The position numbers and the translations under genes were made by a program. Under the pieces are notes generated by a model, which did not search any database, was not told the origin of the DNA, and was given only the letters and a program-made list of their open reading frames with translations. Of a stretch of 64,000 nt of DNA, positions 27,587-36,213 are shown piece by piece. The stretch covers positions 1-64,000 of the forward strand of contig NZ_JAIULG010000009.1 in NCBI RefSeq assembly GCF_020169415.1. Reading direction: 5' to 3'. Position 1 is the stretch's first letter. Each line of letters begins with the position of its first letter. The stretch is from Tsukamurella sp. M9C. Its GTDB lineage: Bacteria > Actinomycetota > Actinomycetes > Mycobacteriales > Mycobacteriaceae.

Positions 27587-28018
27587 ATGCCGATGATCCA
27601 GCTGACCGCGTCCGCCGGCGCCCTCACCGGGGTCGACCGCGCCGCGCTGCGCGCGACCCTCGAGTCGACGCTGCTGCGCTGGGAGGGCGCGCCCGACACG
27701 CCGTTCTTCCGCGCGCAGGCGTGGAGCAGCGTCGCCGAGGCCGACTTCGGCAGCTCCGAGGATGCGCTGCCGCGGTTCCGGGTCGACGTGACCGTGCCGC
27801 AGGGCGCGCTCTCGGAGCGGCGCCTCGTCGGCCTGGTCGACGAGGCGACCCGGGTGGTGCTGCACACCGCCGGACTCTCGCCGGAGAGCGCGCTCCAGGT
27901 GTGGGTGCTCGTCCATGAGCAGCCGGAGGGCACCTGGGGCGCGGGCGGTGGGATCGTCCGGTTCGCAGAGCTCAAGCAGATCGCCGCCGCCCAGCGCGCG
28001 GAGGCAGCCGATGCGTGA
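27587..28018 (+). CDS. Tautomerase-superfamily protein
   Basis: 143 residues. The second codon is Pro, which becomes the catalytic N-terminal proline after Met removal, and the length equals fused-dimer tautomerases (two beta-alpha-beta units). IQLTASAGALTGVDRAALRATLE is unit one; VLHTAGLSPESALQVWVLVHEQPEGTWGAGG is unit two. AGGAG lies 6 bases before the ATG. The stop overlaps the dehydrogenase start by 8 bases, so they act together. The substrate is unknown; malonate-semialdehyde-decarboxylase-like and 4-OT-like reactions are options. Confidence 0.75.
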   Translation: MPMIQLTASAGALTGVDRAALRATLESTLLRWEGAPDTPFFRAQAWSSVAEADFGSSEDALPRFRVDVTVPQGALSERRLVGLVDEATRVVLHTAGLSPESALQVWVLVHEQPEGTWGAGGGIVRFAELKQIAAAQRAEAADA

Positions 28019-29027
28019 GCTGACCTACGTGGAGCGGTGGACCGCGGAGTGGCGCGAAGCGCCGGACCCGCGGATCAGCGGCGACGAGCAGGCGATCGTC
28101 GCGCCGGTCGCGGCCACCACGTGCGACGTCGACACCCAGATCCTCGCGGGGCACTCCCCCGTCCCCGGGCCGTTCGCGCTCGGCCACGAGTGCGTCGCCC
28201 GGGTGCTCGAGGTGGGAGACGGGGTCCGCACCGTCGCGCCCGGCGATCTCGTCGTCGTGCCCTGGTCCATCAGTTGCGGCGACTGCGACCGGTGCCGCGC
28301 CGGGCTCACCGCGCACTGTTCGACGGTGCCCTACATGGCGATGTACGGCGCCCCGATCGGCGGCAACTGGGGTGGCCTGTTCTCCGATCTCGTGCGCGTG
28401 CCCCACGCCGACGCCATGCTGGTGCCGTTGCCCGCCGGGCTCGACCCGGTGGCGATGGCCTCTGCGAGCGACAACTTCTCCCTGGCGTACCGGCTGGTCG
28501 CGCCGCACCTGCGGACGCGGCCCGGCGGCTCGGTACTGGTGCTCGCTCGGGGAAGCATCGGGCTCTACGTCTGCGACATCGCACGGGCGCTCGGCGCGGG
28601 CGATGTCCTGTACGTCGACCCGGATCCCGCACACCGCTCGCTCGCGGAGACCTATGGCGCGCGGACGGCGGAGGCGATCGACCCCGTCCACCAGGGCTTC
28701 GACATCGCGGTGGAGGCCACCGCCCGGGTCGACCAGTTGTCGATCGCGGCACTGTCCCTGAAGCCGGAGGGCATCGTCGAAAGCGCAGGCAATCACTTCA
28801 AGCCGGGCGAACTGCCACTCTTCGCGATGTACCTCAACAGCGTGAACCTGCGCATCGCCCGGGACAACGTTCGGCCGACCATCCCCGGTGCGCTCGACCT
28901 CGCCGCGTCCGGCACCGTCGACCCGCGGGCCGTGGTCAGCGACGTCTTCGACTGGGAGGAGTTACCCGAGCGGATCGTGGGCCGCCACTCCAAACCGGTG
29001 TTCACCCGCGAGATCACCGTGGGATGA
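28011..29027 (+). CDS. Zinc-dependent medium-chain alcohol dehydrogenase
   Basis: 338 residues. Catalytic zinc site: Cys in TTCDVDTQ and GHECVARV. The structural zinc uses CGDCDRCRAGLTAHC (about 84-98). The Rossmann part is VLVLARGSIGLYVCDIARALGA, where the usual GxGxxG is weakened to ARGSIG. That and VDPDPAHRSLAETYGA suggest unusual cofactor binding. It is translationally coupled to the tautomerase and probably controlled by the divergent TetR. Confidence 0.85.
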   Translation: MRELTYVERWTAEWREAPDPRISGDEQAIVAPVAATTCDVDTQILAGHSPVPGPFALGHECVARVLEVGDGVRTVAPGDLVVVPWSISCGDCDRCRAGLTAHCSTVPYMAMYGAPIGGNWGGLFSDLVRVPHADAMLVPLPAGLDPVAMASASDNFSLAYRLVAPHLRTRPGGSVLVLARGSIGLYVCDIARALGAGDVLYVDPDPAHRSLAETYGARTAEAIDPVHQGFDIAVEATARVDQLSIAALSLKPEGIVESAGNHFKPGELPLFAMYLNSVNLRIARDNVRPTIPGALDLAASGTVDPRAVVSDVFDWEELPERIVGRHSKPVFTREITVG

Positions 29028-29162
29028 GCGACGCCGAGGTGCGCAGCGGGCTCGGTGTGGACGCCGTCGGCGGCTGGTTCACGTGGTCGAGGACGCCCTG
29101 CCGTCGGCGGCCCTCCTCGGCTGGGGCCGCGCCCGCCGGAACCCTGCCGGTACCCTGATCGC

Positions 29163-30113
29163 GTGACGAATCGTGGAGCGAAGGCGTACGGACTGGCCAC
29201 CCTCACGGACGACGGGACGGTGCTCGACACCTGGTACCCCGCGCCGGAGCTGACCGACGGCGGCGGCACCGCCGGCACCGTGCAGGATCCCGACGGTGCG
29301 CCGGAGGTCCTCACGGCCTCCGCCGGCGCGGACGCGGCCCGCAAGGTACGCGTCGTGGTCGTGCAGACCACGATCGCCGACCTGGACGCCGCCCCGGCCG
29401 ACGCGCACGACGTCTACCTGCGCCTGCACCTGCTGAGCCACCGCCTCGTGCAGCCGCACGGCCTCAGCCTCGACGGCCAGTTCGGCCTGCTCGCGAACGT
29501 CGTGTGGACCAACTTCGGCCCCTGCTCCCCCGTGGACTTCGAGTCGGTGCGAGCGGCGCTGTTCCCGCGCGGCCACGTCACGGTGTACTCGGTCGACAAG
29601 TTCCCGCGCATGGTCGACTACGTGCTGCCCAGCGGCGTGCGCATCGGCGACGCCGACCGCGTCCGCCTCGGCGCGCACCTGGCCGAGGGCACGACCGTCA
29701 TGCACGAGGGCTTCGTGAACTTCAACGCCGGCACGCTCGGCACCGCGATGGTCGAGGGCCGCATCTCGGCGGGCGTCGTCATCGGCGATCACTCCGACGT
29801 GGGCGGCGGCGCCTCGACGATGGGCACGCTGTCGGGCGGCGGCAAGGAGATCATCAAGCTCGGCGAGCGGTGCCTGCTGGGCGCCAACTCCGGCCTGGGC
29901 ATCCCGCTCGGCGACGACTGCGTGCTCGAGGCCGGCCTCTACCTCACGGCCGGCACCAAGGTGACCGGCCCGGACGGGACGCAGGTCAAGGCGCGCGAGC
30001 TGGCCGGGCAGAGCAACCTGCTGTTCCGCCGCAACTCGGTGACCGGCGCGGTCGAGGTCGTGCCGTGGAAGAGCGAGGGCGTCGAGCTCAACGCCGCGCT
30101 GCACAAGAACTGA
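29163..30113 (+). CDS. dapD: Tetrahydrodipicolinate N-succinyltransferase DapD
   Basis: 316 residues. It succinylates tetrahydrodipicolinate with succinyl-CoA in the lysine/diaminopimelate pathway. The left-handed beta-helix shows hexapeptides ([38 protein letters not shown]), with the actinobacterial N-terminal domain before it. GTG start. TACCCT lies 6 bases upstream and can serve as a -10 box, so the mRNA is probably leaderless. A perfect 18-bp hairpin follows the gene. Orthologue of Rv1201c. Confidence 0.95.
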   Translation: MTNRGAKAYGLATLTDDGTVLDTWYPAPELTDGGGTAGTVQDPDGAPEVLTASAGADAARKVRVVVVQTTIADLDAAPADAHDVYLRLHLLSHRLVQPHGLSLDGQFGLLANVVWTNFGPCSPVDFESVRAALFPRGHVTVYSVDKFPRMVDYVLPSGVRIGDADRVRLGAHLAEGTTVMHEGFVNFNAGTLGTAMVEGRISAGVVIGDHSDVGGGASTMGTLSGGGKEIIKLGERCLLGANSGLGIPLGDDCVLEAGLYLTAGTKVTGPDGTQVKARELAGQSNLLFRRNSVTGAVEVVPWKSEGVELNAALHKN

Positions 30114-30122
30114 CCCGGACGC

Positions 30123-30166
30123 GACGAGAACGGCGGCCGGTGCCTGACCCGGCCGCCGTTCTCGTC
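30123..30166. terminator. Strong terminator hairpin after dapD
   Basis: An 18-bp perfect inverted repeat (30123-30140 with 30149-30166, arm GACGAGAACGGCGGCCGG) closes an 8-base loop. It has no long T-run, as is common in actinobacteria. It lies between convergent genes and can serve both. Confidence 0.8.
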
Positions 30167-30171
30167 CACCG

Positions 30172-30432
30172 TCAGTGAATACTCTTCGCGGAGAGGTCGC
30201 CGGCGGGCCCCACGGAGCACCCCAGCCCGCCCAACACCCGGTCGAGCGCACGATGCAGGACGGGCTGCTCGCCCACGGGCTCGGTCACGGACACGCGCGG
30301 CGAGCCGGTGCCCACACACTCCGGATGGTGTGACACCAGGCGGGATTCGACCATCCACAACCCCACGCCGCACAGCACCACCGCCGCGCACAGCGCAGCG
30401 ACCAGGGCGACCCTGACTTTCGTGAATGTCAT
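30172..30432 (-). CDS. Small single-pass membrane or secreted protein, unknown
   Basis: 86 residues. A basic start (MTFTKVR) is followed by one hydrophobic helix (about 6-28), then about 55 residues outside with two Cys (CVGTG and GLGCSVG) that could form a disulfide. No lipobox. AAGGCGGTGAAG before the ATG gives a weak ribosome site. No family recognised. It lies between the dapD terminator and benR, and its job is unknown. Confidence 0.5.
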   Translation of the reverse strand: MTFTKVRVALVAALCAAVVLCGVGLWMVESRLVSHHPECVGTGSPRVSVTEPVGEQPVLHRALDRVLGGLGCSVGPAGDLSAKSIH

Positions 30433-30532
30433 CTTCACCGCCTTCCCACAACTGAACCTCACTCCTCTTTGCAATAGCGTAGCACTCGACCCCGCGATGA
30501 TTCGCAGAGGCAATCATCAGCTGGGTGCGCCG

Positions 30533-33040
30533 CTAGCCGCCGAGGCCCGCCGGGCCGCGGTCCGTGAGCTCGCCGCCGTACCGGGCGGTGAGCTCCCCCC
30601 TGGTCCGAACGCCCAGCTTGGCGAAGATCCGGGTCAGGTGGAACTGCACCGTCTTCGGCGAGAGGTACAGCTGCTCCGCGACGCGCCGGTTGGTATCCCC
30701 CGCCACCACCAGGCGCGCGACGTTCAGCTCGTGCGGGGTCAGCGTCGCGACGTCCGCGGCTGACGGGCCGCTCGTCCGGCCCAGCTCGCGGTCGGTCGTC
30801 CGCAACCGGGCGTGCGCCCCGAGTGACTCGAAGGCCGCCGCGGCCTCGCCGAGGTGGTGGGCCGCGTCCCTCCGATGCCCGGTGCGCCGCAGCAGCATTC
30901 CCAGGTCGAGGTGCAGGCCGCCCGCCGCGACGGGAAAGGACTCGGCCTCCGCCAGACAATCCCGCAGCGCGTCCGCCGCCGCGTCGGCATCGGGATCCGC
31001 CGCCGCGCGGGCCGCACCCATCCGGATCCGCGCGGGCGTGCTCTGCGGTGCCGGCGCGCCGTCGAGCAGGGCGACGGCCTCGTCGCCGCGCCCCGCGTCC
31101 GCGAGCGCGCGGGCGGCGACGTGGTGCCAGGGCCAGAAATCGGGCCCCACCGTCCGGGCGGCCGGGTCCGCGAGGAGGGGCTGGACGGCCGCCAGCACGG
31201 CGCGCGGACCGCCGCGGGCCGCCGCGGCCTGCGCCAGCGCCGCCGGGATCCGCTGCGTCAGATAGCCGGTCGGGGCGACCCGCGCGGCCGCCGCGTGCCG
31301 GTCCGCGCCGTCGGCGTCACCGCGCAGCGAGAGGATCTCGGCCGCGGTCCAGTGCGCGAGCGGCGAGCAGAGCACGATCCCCGTGCTGTCGCCGAGCTCC
31401 ACTGCCTCGCGCGCGCTGTCCAGCGCGGCGTCCCAGTCGCCGATCTCGAACTGCACCCGCGCCAGCCAACCGAGGGCCCACAGCGAGACCCGGTGCGCGC
31501 CGCCCACGGCCTCCCGGGCGGCGGTGAGCGCGGTCCGCGCCCGGTCCAGGTCTCCGAGCCCGTACTGGATCCAGCCCACGCCCAGCATGAGCCGCTGGGA
31601 CACCGCGACGGGAAGGCCGGTCTCGGCGAGCCCCACCTCCACCGCGCGGGCCGCACCGACCACGTCGCCGGCCGCAGCGGCGCCGAGCCCGCGGAATGCC
31701 CGGGACTCGATGGCGGGCGGAGCGTCGCCGCCGAGGGCTATGGCACGGTCGGCCCAGGTTATGAGCGCCGGGCCGTCCCAGCGCACGAGGGCGTCCAGGC
31801 CCCGACGGTGCGCGATCCGCGCGGCGGGGAGCGGGTTCAGGCGGGGGTTCACCGCGTTCCAGGCGCGCTCCAGCCGGTCCAGCGCCTCGGCGGGCCGCCC
31901 CGATTGGATCGCGACGTAGCCCAGCACCGAGTCCCGCTCGGGACTGGCCGGAAGTGCCTCGATGGCGGGCACCAGCTCGCGGGCGGCGCCGAGGTCGCCG
32001 GCGCTGACGTACGCGTCGACGGCCGCGATCCGCAGCTCGCGCGCGGCTTCGGCGTCGGCGGCGACGCCGGTGGCCGCGGCGAACGCAGCAGCGGCCGAGG
32101 ACCATTCGCCGCGGGCGGCCAGCGCACCGCCGTCGTCGGCGAGCGCTCTCGCCAGCGCCGCGTCGCTCCGCAGGACCGCGGCCGCGCGGTGGCGCAGGGC
32201 GCGGTGCGGATCGACCACCTCGGCGGCTGCGGCGTGCAGCCGCGCCCTGTCCGTCCACGCGGAGGCCTCCTCCACCGCGCGGGCGACGATCGGCGCGGGC
32301 GGCGCGATCCATGGGCCGTCCCGGTCCCGGCGGGCGATCACCAGCCCGTGGGCCGCGAGCGCGTCGAGCAGTTCCGCTGTCACCTCCGTGCCGGCCACGG
32401 CGGCGAGGTCGGTCGGGGCCGCGCCGCCCAGGACCGCCGCCGCGAGGGCGACGCCGGCCGCCGGCTCCCCGACCTCCGCCAGCGCCGCGGCGATCCGGTG
32501 CCGTTCGCCCGCGGGCACCGCGTCCGAGGGCTGCCCGCCGGAGCGCGCGGCCTCGTCGAGCGCGGCGAGCGTCGCCTCGATCGCGCCCCCGGTCCGGCGG
32601 TGCAGCCGCACCGCTGCCGCGCCCGACAGCTCGAGCCCGAGGCCGCGAGCCAGGGCGGCGATCTCGTCGGCGGAGAGGGCGTCCAGCGCGAGGTGGACGT
32701 CGGCGCCGAGGGCGCGCGCGTCGTCGTTCCACAGGCCGGATACCGGCGGCTCGGCCGTCGCCCGCGCCAGTACGACCGGCGTGCCCCGTTGCGCCGCGGC
32801 CGCGAGCTCACCGAGCTCACGGTCATCGAGCCGCTGCGCGTCGGCGACGATCACGCCGGCACCGGCGGCGAGGGCCTCGCGCACCCGCGCACCGTCGTCC
32901 GGCGCGAGGGCGCCGAGGGCCTGCACGACGGACGCCTCCGGTCGCGCGAGCGTCGCCAGCGCCCGCGCCCCGCGGCCCGTCGGGTCGCCGATCACGGCCG
33001 ACCGGGCTCCACGGATGCGCCGCACCGACCAGGGGTCCAT
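30533..33040 (-). CDS. benR: Large LuxR-family (LAL-like) regulator, probable BenR
   Basis: 835 residues. The C-terminal about 60 residues are a LuxR/FixJ helix-turn-helix (LTPHELNVARLVVAGDTNRRVAEQLYLSPKTVQFHLTRIFAKLGV). The middle is helical repeats of TPR-like kind. The N-terminus aligns with the ATPase part of LAL regulators, but the P-loop reads GDPTGRGAR instead of GxxGxGKT, so ATP binding is doubtful. It begins 41 bases after the ben fusion gene on the same strand. In Corynebacterium glutamicum, benR, a LuxR-type activator, follows benABCD in the same way, so the role is inferred from that. Confidence 0.75.
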   Translation of the reverse strand: MDPWSVRRIRGARSAVIGDPTGRGARALATLARPEASVVQALGALAPDDGARVREALAAGAGVIVADAQRLDDRELGELAAAAQRGTPVVLARATAEPPVSGLWNDDARALGADVHLALDALSADEIAALARGLGLELSGAAAVRLHRRTGGAIEATLAALDEAARSGGQPSDAVPAGERHRIAAALAEVGEPAAGVALAAAVLGGAAPTDLAAVAGTEVTAELLDALAAHGLVIARRDRDGPWIAPPAPIVARAVEEASAWTDRARLHAAAAEVVDPHRALRHRAAAVLRSDAALARALADDGGALAARGEWSSAAAAFAAATGVAADAEAARELRIAAVDAYVSAGDLGAARELVPAIEALPASPERDSVLGYVAIQSGRPAEALDRLERAWNAVNPRLNPLPAARIAHRRGLDALVRWDGPALITWADRAIALGGDAPPAIESRAFRGLGAAAAGDVVGAARAVEVGLAETGLPVAVSQRLMLGVGWIQYGLGDLDRARTALTAAREAVGGAHRVSLWALGWLARVQFEIGDWDAALDSAREAVELGDSTGIVLCSPLAHWTAAEILSLRGDADGADRHAAAARVAPTGYLTQRIPAALAQAAAARGGPRAVLAAVQPLLADPAARTVGPDFWPWHHVAARALADAGRGDEAVALLDGAPAPQSTPARIRMGAARAAADPDADAAADALRDCLAEAESFPVAAGGLHLDLGMLLRRTGHRRDAAHHLGEAAAAFESLGAHARLRTTDRELGRTSGPSAADVATLTPHELNVARLVVAGDTNRRVAEQLYLSPKTVQFHLTRIFAKLGVRTRGELTARYGGELTDRGPAGLGG

Positions 33041-33081
33041 CGCCCCACGATAGGCGGGCGGGGCGGCGGCGGGACGCCGGT

Positions 33082-35679
33082 TCAGCCGAGATCCCCGCCG
33101 CCGACCGGCAGGACCGAGCCGGTGAGGTAGCCGGCCTCGTCGCTCGCCAGGAAGCAGATCACGGCGGCCTGCTCGTCGAGCGTCCCGTACCGGTGCATCA
33201 GGCTCGACTCCAGCGTCTGGTCGATGTGCGCCTGGAACCACGCCCGCTCGACCTCGGTCTCGGGGACGTCCCCGCCCCGGGGGATGCGGCGGGCGGGCGC
33301 CTCGGTGCCGCCGGGGGCCGCGGCGACGACGCGGATCCCGCTGTCGGCGTACTCCATCGCGAGCGACGCGGTGAGCGCGTTCACGCCGCCCTTCGCCGCC
33401 GAGTAGGGCACGCGGTGGACGCCGCGGGTCGCGACGGACGAGACGTTGACGATGACCCCGTGACCCCGTCGCTGCATCGACGGCAGCACGGCCCGGCAGG
33501 AGAACAGCGTGGTGAGCAGGGACCGGGTGACCTCGGCGCCGATCTGCGCCTCCGTGAACTCGGTGAAGGGCTTGAACCACATCGCGCCACCCACGTTGTT
33601 GACGAGCACGTCGATCCGGCCGAAGCGTTCCAGCGCCTGCGCGGCGACGTCCTGTGCGCCGGTGAGCGATTCGAGGTCGGCCACGGCGGCCACGGCCTGC
33701 GCCCCGTGGGTGGTGAGCTCGTCGGCGAGTTCGCGGACCAGGTCGGACCGGTCGACGAGCACGACCTGCCCGCCCTCCGCGTGCACCCGGCGGGCGACGC
33801 GCTCGCCGATGCCCTGCGCGGCGCCGGTGACCACGACGACCCGGCCGGCGAACCGCCCGGGATGGACGAAGGCGGGTGTGCGGGCCAGCTCCTGCTCGTG
33901 CATCGCGCGTCGCGTGGTCTCCATGGACCGCTCGGCGTGGTCGGCGACCAGGGTGCGCGCCGCCTCCCGGTCCCCGGCGGCGATCGCCTCGACGATGTCG
34001 AGATGGTCCTGCGCGCAGCGCGGGTGGATCCAGGTGGCGCTGCGCAGGGTGGTGTCCATGTGGCTGCGGACGCCGAGCCGCTGGTAGGCGGCCAGCAGGT
34101 GCTCGTTCCCGGTGAGCGTGAACAGGTAGTCGTGGAAGGCGGCGTTGGCCTCGGTGTACCCGGCGGCGTCGGTGAGCCGGTCGCCGTCGAGGTAGGGCAC
34201 CGTGGCCTCCGCGAGCAGCCGGTAGCCGGCGAGCTGTGGCGAGCCGAGCCGCCCCAGCACGAGTTCCAGGGCGCCGAGCTCGAGGGCCTTGCGGGCCTCG
34301 AAGACGGCGTCGGACTTGCGGATGTCGGGGTGTTCCTCGCCGATCTCGTAGCCGTCCGCCCGCGCGGCGGGATCCGCGTGCAGGACGAGCGGCTGCAGGT
34401 CGCTCGTGGCGAGGAGCGGCTGGCCCGCCACGCCGCGCGCGTCCGGATTCTCCACGAGCGCACCGCCCGCGCCGACGAGCAGCCCGTCGAACGACAGAGC
34501 CTCCGCGGCATCGGGTTCCAGTGCTGCGGCCGCCGGCAGCGGGGCCGGGGGTTCGACGGACGTGGACGCCGCGGGCGCGGGACTCGACGCGACGGACACC
34601 GGGGCCTCGGTCGCGGGTGCGGCCGCCGGAACGGCGGATGCGGGGGCAGCGGCGACGGCGGGGAGGAACTTCTCGTAGTAGAAGCCCGTGGGGGTGATAC
34701 CGAGCCTGTCCAGCTCCGCGCGGAAGCCGTCGATCATGGGCGGCGGCCCGCAGAGATAGACCGCCACGTCGCCGCCGTGCAGGTGCGCGGTGCGGAGGAT
34801 GTCGGTCACGTGCCCGCGGTGGGCGGCGGTGCTGTCGGCGGCGGAGACGCAATGCTCGAAGTCGAACGCCCCCAGCTCCTCCCGGAGGCCGGAGAGCACG
34901 TCGAGCTGCGTGACGTCCTGGTCCTGCGAGACGCCGTAGAGCAGCTGCACGGAGCGCCCCGGATCCCGGGTGCGCATGGACCGCAGCATGGACAGCATGG
35001 GCGCGAGCCCGGTCCCGCCGGCGACGAGCAACGCGGGCCGGTCGGCCTCGCGGAGGAAGAACGAGCCGAGCGGCCCCCGGAAGCTCACCCGGTCGCCGAC
35101 TTTCGCCCGCCCCGTGAGCCAGTCCGACATCGCGCCGCCGCTCGGGATGAGCTTGACCAGGAACTCCAGCTCCTCGTCGTCGGGGTGCGAGGCGAAGGAG
35201 TAGGACCGCTCGGCGTCGGGCGCACCGTCGACCCCGGATCCGGGCACCGCGATGTTCACGTACTGCCCGGGGAGGAAGGCGAGGCGCTCGCGCTCGTCGG
35301 CGCGCAGCCGCAGCCCGACGGTGCTCGGGGTGAGGCGTTCCAGCCCGGTCACGGTCGCGGCGAACTCGCCCACCTGCGTCTTCGCCACCGCCGAGGTGCT
35401 GTTGATCTGCAGCACCAGGTCGGAGGTCGGCGACATCGAGCAGGGCAGGCAGTAGCCCTGCTCCGCCTCGTCCGGGGTGAGCGCGTCCTCGACGTAGGTG
35501 CCGCCGTCGTAGGTCCCGGATTCGCAGAGCGCCTTGCACGTTCCGCACGCCCCGTCGCGGCAGTCGAGCGGGATGTTGATCCGCTGCCGGTACGAGGCGT
35601 CCGCCACCGTCTGCCCGGGGTCGACGGAGATGAACCGGGTCACCCCGTCCTCGAAGGCGAGCGCCACCTGATGCGCCAT
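33082..35679 (-). CDS. benC: Three-part fusion: BenC reductase - FCD-like domain - BenD cis-diol dehydrogenase
   Basis: One uninterrupted chain of 865 residues. Residues 1-100 are a plant-type [2Fe-2S] domain (Cys40, Cys45, Cys48, Cys80). Residues 100-340 are the FAD/NAD reductase (RSYSF at 158-162, GGTGLAPMLSML at 221-232, CGPPPM), so this part passes electrons to the BenAB oxygenase. Residues 340-395 form an Ala/Pro linker. Residues about 455-592 look like an all-helical FCD ligand-binding domain of GntR regulators, without a DNA-binding part. Residues 605-865 are an SDR (TGAAQGIG at 618-625, NNVGG, Ser748-Tyr759-Lys763) equal to BenD, which oxidises the benzoate cis-diol to catechol. No separate benD exists here. 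ATG 21 bases after benB. Confidence 0.85.
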   Translation of the reverse strand: MAHQVALAFEDGVTRFISVDPGQTVADASYRQRINIPLDCRDGACGTCKALCESGTYDGGTYVEDALTPDEAEQGYCLPCSMSPTSDLVLQINSTSAVAKTQVGEFAATVTGLERLTPSTVGLRLRADERERLAFLPGQYVNIAVPGSGVDGAPDAERSYSFASHPDDEELEFLVKLIPSGGAMSDWLTGRAKVGDRVSFRGPLGSFFLREADRPALLVAGGTGLAPMLSMLRSMRTRDPGRSVQLLYGVSQDQDVTQLDVLSGLREELGAFDFEHCVSAADSTAAHRGHVTDILRTAHLHGGDVAVYLCGPPPMIDGFRAELDRLGITPTGFYYEKFLPAVAAAPASAVPAAAPATEAPVSVASSPAPAASTSVEPPAPLPAAAALEPDAAEALSFDGLLVGAGGALVENPDARGVAGQPLLATSDLQPLVLHADPAARADGYEIGEEHPDIRKSDAVFEARKALELGALELVLGRLGSPQLAGYRLLAEATVPYLDGDRLTDAAGYTEANAAFHDYLFTLTGNEHLLAAYQRLGVRSHMDTTLRSATWIHPRCAQDHLDIVEAIAAGDREAARTLVADHAERSMETTRRAMHEQELARTPAFVHPGRFAGRVVVVTGAAQGIGERVARRVHAEGGQVVLVDRSDLVRELADELTTHGAQAVAAVADLESLTGAQDVAAQALERFGRIDVLVNNVGGAMWFKPFTEFTEAQIGAEVTRSLLTTLFSCRAVLPSMQRRGHGVIVNVSSVATRGVHRVPYSAAKGGVNALTASLAMEYADSGIRVVAAAPGGTEAPARRIPRGGDVPETEVERAWFQAHIDQTLESSLMHRYGTLDEQAAVICFLASDEAGYLTGSVLPVGGGDLG

Positions 35680-35700
35680 GATGAGATCCCTTCCGCCCGT

Positions 35701-36213
35701 TCAGACGTGGTAGATGTCGACGACGTGGTGGATGTAGTCGTTCTTGAGCACCACGGTCTTCCGGCGGAACAGGGGCTGCTCGCCCGAGAAGTCGAGCGTC
35801 GCCATGGTGGTGCCGTAGTACGGGTCGATCGTGTCGTACCGGAAGTACATGGTGTGCCAGTTGAATCGGACGTCCACCAGGTCGCCGCGGCGCTCGATCA
35901 CCTCGACGTTGGTGATGTTGTGGCTGGTCCGCGGCTCCGGCAGCGAAGTCGCAGACGAGCGCTCGGTGCGGATCCGGAAGACGCGGTCCGTCAGGCCGCC
36001 CTTGTCCGGGTAGTAGACCAGCGATATCTCGGTCTGCGGGTCATCGGTGAGCTTGTCGTCGTCGGCCCAGGCGGGCATCCAGAACTCGCAGTCGGCGGCG
36101 TAGCAGTCCAGCCACTTCTCGAACTCGCGGTCGTCCAGGTGCCGCGCCTCGCGGTAGAGGAACTGCTCGATGACGTGCTGATCGATGGCGCGCGAGCCGG
36201 CCGCGGCGCTCAT
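35701..36213 (-). CDS. benB: Benzoate 1,2-dioxygenase small (beta) subunit
   Basis: 170 residues, usual size. The cone-like fold of ring-hydroxylase beta subunits is recognised by [32 protein letters not shown], the middle [12 protein letters not shown], and the C-terminal [22 protein letters not shown]. It holds the alpha3-beta3 oxygenase together and is not catalytic. Its ATG overlaps the benA stop (ATGA). Confidence 0.95.
   Translation of the reverse strand: MSAAAGSRAIDQHVIEQFLYREARHLDDREFEKWLDCYAADCEFWMPAWADDDKLTDDPQTEISLVYYPDKGGLTDRVFRIRTERSSATSLPEPRTSHNITNVEVIERRGDLVDVRFNWHTMYFRYDTIDPYYGTTMATLDFSGEQPLFRRKTVVLKNDYIHHVVDIYHV

Noticed and set aside
30326-30338. 13-base perfect palindrome TGGTGTGACACCA
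   Set aside because: It lies inside the coding part of the small membrane-protein gene, far from a start, and is short enough to occur by chance.
30533-35548. One frame open for about 1,670 codons running from benR back through the ben fusion gene
   Set aside because: The upstream part is a shadow frame of the fusion gene; GC-rich codon use leaves few stops. The real BenR protein begins at the ATG at 33040.
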